Program-made: the position numbers and the translations under genes
Notes under the pieces: generated by a model
Seen by the model: the letters and a program-made list of their open reading frames with translations, nothing else
The model's database searches: none
Told to the model about the DNA's origin: nothing
Source: Erysipelotrichales bacterium
Lineage (GTDB): Bacteria; Bacillota_I; Bacilli_A; Erysipelotrichales; Erysipelotrichaceae
Assembly: GCA_910576855.1 (NCBI GenBank)
Contig: CAJTJP010000004.1
Coordinates: 64,497 to 128,496, forward strand
Direction: 5' to 3'
Length of the DNA stretch: 64,000 bases
Part shown: positions 60,925 to 64,000 of the stretch, piece after piece
How positions within the stretch are numbered: position 1 is the first letter of the stretch
Layout: each line of letters opens with the position of its first letter

Positions 60925-62973
60925 TTATTCCTCCGTTATTAATATATTTTCTTTTCCGAACAAGTCAATCATTATATCCTCTTGACTTGGCTCAGATGCT
61001 TTTACTTCTTTATTCACATCAACCTGAAATTGAATCGGTGATGGTAAAGTACCGCTGTTTCTGCGATTCCTAAACTCGTCCGTAACGCGTAGTGACTGCT
61101 CATTCGTAATCGCAAAGATCTTTTTTTGTTTTTTCAAGAGTTCACTGCTGAAGGATACAAACTCATTACGACTATCTGATTCATTAATTTCGTTTGCTTC
61201 AGCCTGATTGTTTACGATTAATACCAGATAGCTTTCTCCGCTCGCAAATAATCTGCTGTTCTTTAATAGATTAGCGACTCTTGCCCACTGGAGCTCCATT
61301 GTATATCGATGAATCTGTTGAAACTGTTCCATATCAGACTGCTTTTCCGGTTTATTTGCGCCGACCAGCAGCTGTAACACATATTCATCCTGCAGCGGTT
61401 TCGGTGAGTGATCTGCAAATTCACTATTTATAGGAGTATTTATAACAGCAGTCATTTGATCCGAGACGTTTTCTGCATCTTCTGTCTGCATTCTCCTCTC
61501 TGACTCGGGAAGTTTATCATCATCTATTGATTCATCGTCCCCATAATCTCTGCAATCATTAACATCATCCAAATCTAATAATTGAGGCGGTTCTTGCATC
61601 GGTGCCTGTTTTATCTCGTTCGCTACTAAACTCTCCGATGTTTCACGTGAAACATTGCTTGTTTTATCAATTTGAGATAGTACCTCATTTCCATCAGAAG
61701 CAACTCCAGCATTCTGATTTCCGGTATCCGCTTGTTTCACATCCACATCATTAAGAGATTCGCTATCTTTTTTGATTTCTAATCTGATATCTGATTGATT
61801 ACAAGTAGGTATACTTGACCTTTTTGTACGTTGCTCCCCGGTTACGGTAGGATTGTCTTTCCTTCCGTTGGTGACCACTGTCTCTCCTTGCGCAGAAGAA
61901 TTATCCTCCATCATCTTCAGTAAACAGATTTCAAAGTAAGAAGCAATACTTGCTGCATTACGATATTTATCATAAGTTTCCATCAGAATATCTATCATTT
62001 CATAGCGACTTCTCAAGGAAATTTTTTCATTTAATGTTCTGACTTCCTCCAATTGCATGATTTTCAGTAAATCATCGCTTTTTGTATATTCATAAATCAA
62101 AGCTTCCTTTAATAAATCTATCAAGTCCGTTGTCAAACGCTTAATATCAATTCCTTTCCCTACTTGCTCCTGTAACCAGTTCATACAAGCAGCAGCATCC
62201 TTTTCAAAAACCATATCCAATAAATGAAGCTTTTCCTTAACTGTTAATATACCATATATCTCATTGATATGATGTACTTTAATATCATCCTGAGCATAAG
62301 CGATACACTGATCCAATATACTCCAAGCATCTCGCATACCTCCGTCACATAACTGTGATATGATTCTGATGACTTCTTCTTCACATTGAATATGTTCCTG
62401 ATCGAGTGCCACATGAATCCGCTTTATCACTTCATCAGCAGGAACCTTTGTAAAATCATAGCGCTGGCATCTTGAAATGATCGTCGGCAATACCTTATGC
62501 GGCTCCGTAGTAGCCAATATAAAAATGACATGGGCAGGCGGCTCCTCAATCGTTTTCAACAAAGCGTTAAAAGCTCCGGGCGACATCATATGAACCTCAT
62601 CAATGATATACACCTTATATCTGCTCTGAATCGGTGCATATTTCACCTTTTCAATTAAGCTTCTGACCTCCTCAACACCGTTATTACTTGCCGCATCAAT
62701 TTCGATTATATCCGGATGTGTACCATCAGTGATTGCAAGACAATTCTCACATTCCATACACGGTTGCTTATTCTCATCAATACAGTTAACTGCCTTCGCA
62801 AATATTTTCGCAATCGATGTCTTACCGGTACCTCGAGGTCCGCAAAACAAATAAGCATGCGCTATTTTATTTTGTACGACCGCATTCTTTAGGGTGCGAA
62901 CAATATGTTTTTGTCCCACCACTTCATCAAAAGTATTCGGGCGATAAGTACGATATAGTGCTTTATATGACAA
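60925..62973 (-). CDS. dnaX: DNA polymerase III subunits gamma/tau
   Basis: A 682-residue clamp-loader ATPase. Signatures: YRTYRPNTFDEVVGQ, P loop AYLFCGPRGTGKTSIAKIFA, zinc module NCIDENKQPCMECENC, IIDEVHMMSPGAFNALLKTI with Walker B, and TTEPHKVLPTIISRCQRYDF. A long acidic linker (about 370-540) precedes the tau C-terminal region. The start is TTG 62973, seven bases after AGGTG. The linker contains a parS site (codons for NVSRET). Near residue 615 lies C AAA AAA AG, which in frame forms the A AAA AAG heptamer. Confidence 0.96.
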   Translation of the reverse strand: MSYKALYRTYRPNTFDEVVGQKHIVRTLKNAVVQNKIAHAYLFCGPRGTGKTSIAKIFAKAVNCIDENKQPCMECENCLAITDGTHPDIIEIDAASNNGVEEVRSLIEKVKYAPIQSRYKVYIIDEVHMMSPGAFNALLKTIEEPPAHVIFILATTEPHKVLPTIISRCQRYDFTKVPADEVIKRIHVALDQEHIQCEEEVIRIISQLCDGGMRDAWSILDQCIAYAQDDIKVHHINEIYGILTVKEKLHLLDMVFEKDAAACMNWLQEQVGKGIDIKRLTTDLIDLLKEALIYEYTKSDDLLKIMQLEEVRTLNEKISLRSRYEMIDILMETYDKYRNAASIASYFEICLLKMMEDNSSAQGETVVTNGRKDNPTVTGEQRTKRSSIPTCNQSDIRLEIKKDSESLNDVDVKQADTGNQNAGVASDGNEVLSQIDKTSNVSRETSESLVANEIKQAPMQEPPQLLDLDDVNDCRDYGDDESIDDDKLPESERRMQTEDAENVSDQMTAVINTPINSEFADHSPKPLQDEYVLQLLVGANKPEKQSDMEQFQQIHRYTMELQWARVANLLKNSRLFASGESYLVLIVNNQAEANEINESDSRNEFVSFSSELLKKQKKIFAITNEQSLRVTDEFRNRRNSGTLPSPIQFQVDVNKEVKASEPSQEDIMIDLFGKENILITEE
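61639..61654. promoter_or_regulatory. parS site for Spo0J/ParB
   Basis: TGTTTCACGTGAAACA, a perfect 16-bp palindrome identical to the Bacillota parS consensus, located in the dnaX linker codons. ParB loads here and recruits SMC, so the window is likely origin-proximal. Confidence 0.93.
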
Positions 62974-63180
62974 AATGTGTCACCTGCTTTCTTGACTTAA
63001 TTATACCAAAAATAAACAATTAACACTACGTCTATTCAAGAGATAATCAGCTTTTTTTAACATGATTTTATGACTCAATTTTAAATCTCGCTTGTTTTCA
63101 TCACCATCAGAATATACACAACAATCAATCAAATCTATAGCCAAAGGAAGGATATGCACCGCTCATATCAACAGTAAAAT
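62974..63180. other. Intergenic region tadA to dnaX
   Basis: About 200 bases. On the minus strand a TATAAT lies near 63004, a likely -10 box for dnaX. No other element is recognised. Confidence 0.4.
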
Positions 63181-63666
63181 TTATCTCGTAATATTGACTT
63201 GAGCAACACCCTTTTTATTATATCGCTTTTTCTTAAAGAATTCAGTCAGCAAAGCTCCGCATTCTTTTTCCAACACTCCGCCGCTCACCGCAGGATAATG
63301 GTTAAAGCCTTTTGTTTCATACATATTCATGCAGCTTCCCAAACAACCGCCCTTTTTATCAAAAGCACCAAATACAACACGAGCAACACGTGATAATAAT
63401 ATAGCACCGGCGCACATCGGGCAAGGTTCAAGAGTAACATACAAGGTACAATCCTCCAAACGCCATGTACCAAGCACCTCATTCGCCTTTTTTATCGCAA
63501 GGATTTCAGCATGCGCTATTGCTTGTTGAGAATTCTCTCTCTCATTAAAAGCCGAAGCAACGACCTTATTATCCTTCACTACGATACAACCGATCGGTAC
63601 TTCATCCAATAATTCAGCTTTTTTCGCTTCCTCGATTGCTAACAGCATATAGGCTTCATCGCTCAT
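63181..63666 (-). CDS. tadA: tRNA-specific adenosine deaminase
   Basis: A 161-residue zinc deaminase converting A34 of tRNA-Arg to inosine. The catalytic HAEILAIKKA and the zinc pair PCPMCAGAI are intact, as is NEREN near the substrate loop. GGAGTGATGGG precedes ATG 63666. Located between the SRP RNA gene and dnaX, as in Bacillus. Confidence 0.95.
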   Translation of the reverse strand: MSDEAYMLLAIEEAKKAELLDEVPIGCIVVKDNKVVASAFNERENSQQAIAHAEILAIKKANEVLGTWRLEDCTLYVTLEPCPMCAGAILLSRVARVVFGAFDKKGGCLGSCMNMYETKGFNHYPAVSGGVLEKECGALLTEFFKKKRYNKKGVAQVNITR

Positions 63667-63689
63667 CCCATCACTCCTTTTCTCAATAA

Positions 63690-63777
63690 AAAAGTGCTAC
63701 CACACATGATAGAGCTCCCTTATGGCTGCTTCGTTCCCGACCTGACCAGATTCGATAGATACCATTGTGATAGCCTA
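63690..63777 (-). ncRNA. ffs: Signal recognition particle RNA, small bacterial type
   Basis: Read on the minus strand, the apical domain GGTCAGGTCGGGAACGAAGC is the SRP RNA hallmark. The outer stem pairs GCTATCACA with TGTGTGGTAGC, and a T run after GTAGCAC ends the transcript. About 85 nucleotides, without the Alu domain found in Bacillus scRNA. It lies just upstream of tadA. Confidence 0.93.
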
Positions 63778-63975
63778 TATATATTAACATATTACAAACA
63801 ATTTTTCAATCTCCAAAGCTGTATTTCATTAATTCCCTGAAGTGAAAAGTTAGATTCCACTTCAAAGGGTAAAAAATGGAATTCAGTCTTTCAGTAAATT
63901 CTAGTTGAATTTACTCTTACATAATGGCATTGTTTATATGGCTGACAGCATCACTTTAGAAAGGCTGATTTTTTA
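63778..63975. other. Right-edge intergenic stretch
   Basis: About 200 bases. GTAAATTC (63894-63901) and GAATTTAC (63907-63914) form an 8-bp inverted repeat around TAGTT, and TGAAGTG/CACTTCA form another near 63840-63864. Neither has a T tract on the plus strand. Function unknown. Confidence 0.35.
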
Positions 63976-64000
63976 TGAATGCTATCTCAAACAAAAACAA
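63976..64000 (+). CDS. Possible gene start cut by the window edge
   Basis: ATG 63976 with AAAGG ten bases ahead opens MNAISNKN and runs off the end. Too short to judge. Confidence 0.2.

Noticed and set aside
1..64000. tRNA genes, CRISPR arrays, insertion sequences
   Set aside because: No TTCGA-type T arm with an acceptor stem, no regularly spaced repeats and no transposase reading frame were seen.

Overview
The window is chromosomal DNA of a low-GC, Gram-positive, probably endospore-forming bacterium (Bacillota). The gene content resembles Erysipelotrichia or Clostridia: a yabQ-like tail followed by divIC, a one-polypeptide clostridial-type PurL, RicT, a CYTH protein, RNA polymerase delta, the small bacterial SRP RNA, and Shine-Dalgarno sites close to AGGAGG throughout. 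Several blocks are origin-proximal in Bacillus relatives (yabQ-divIC; yabE-like/rnmV/rsmA/ispE; tmk/holB/ricT/rsmI; ffs/tadA/dnaX/ebfC/recR). A perfect parS site lies inside dnaX, so this is probably the ori region or a rearranged part of it. The genus is inferred; no rRNA is present to settle it.

Layout. 0-0.6 kb: end of yabQ and divIC. 0.75-10.5 kb: an accessory region with a Fic AMP-transferase, an agr-like quorum-sensing locus (LytTR regulator, a broken kinase remnant, an intact GHKL kinase, a frameshifted agrB, and a very small agrD whose ring residue appears to be Ser), a secreted protein, two paralogous membrane-anchored proteins, several small membrane proteins and three lipoproteins. 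10.8-20 kb: purine operon purE-purL-purF-purM-purN-purH behind a structured leader that contains a short ORF running into the terminator. 20.4-25.1 kb: M50 protease, 3D-domain lipoprotein, rnmV, rsmA, ispE. 25.1-25.7 kb: a small AT-rich insert. 26-27.8 kb: a class A PBP on the minus strand. 28.1-30.5 kb: DUF1934 protein, argS, rpoE. 30.6-32.5 kb: an ATPase remnant and an XRE membrane regulator. 32.9-38.4 kb: a tyrosine-directed aro operon (aroB-aroC-DAHP synthase-aroA-tyrA) behind what reads as a complete ribosome-mediated attenuator.

From 38.6 kb nearly all genes are on the minus strand: a two-component system, rsmI, ricT, holB, tmk, tcdA, miaA, mutL, mutS, a PTS EIIC-like protein with a cysteine-less EIIB-like tail, nadK, an unrecognised protein, recR, ebfC, dnaX, tadA and the SRP RNA. 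Exceptions on the plus strand are a SEDS protein, a CYTH protein and a DUF1294 protein. Between 41.6 and 58.6 kb a 14-bp palindrome, TGGAATCANTTCCA, occurs five times exactly and once with one mismatch, both between and inside genes. It is not explained by any annotated feature.

The observations most worth following are the aro attenuator with its MRKNAYFYYYE leader peptide, the dispersed palindrome family near parS, the purine leader with its upstream ORF, and the Ser-type agrD locus.
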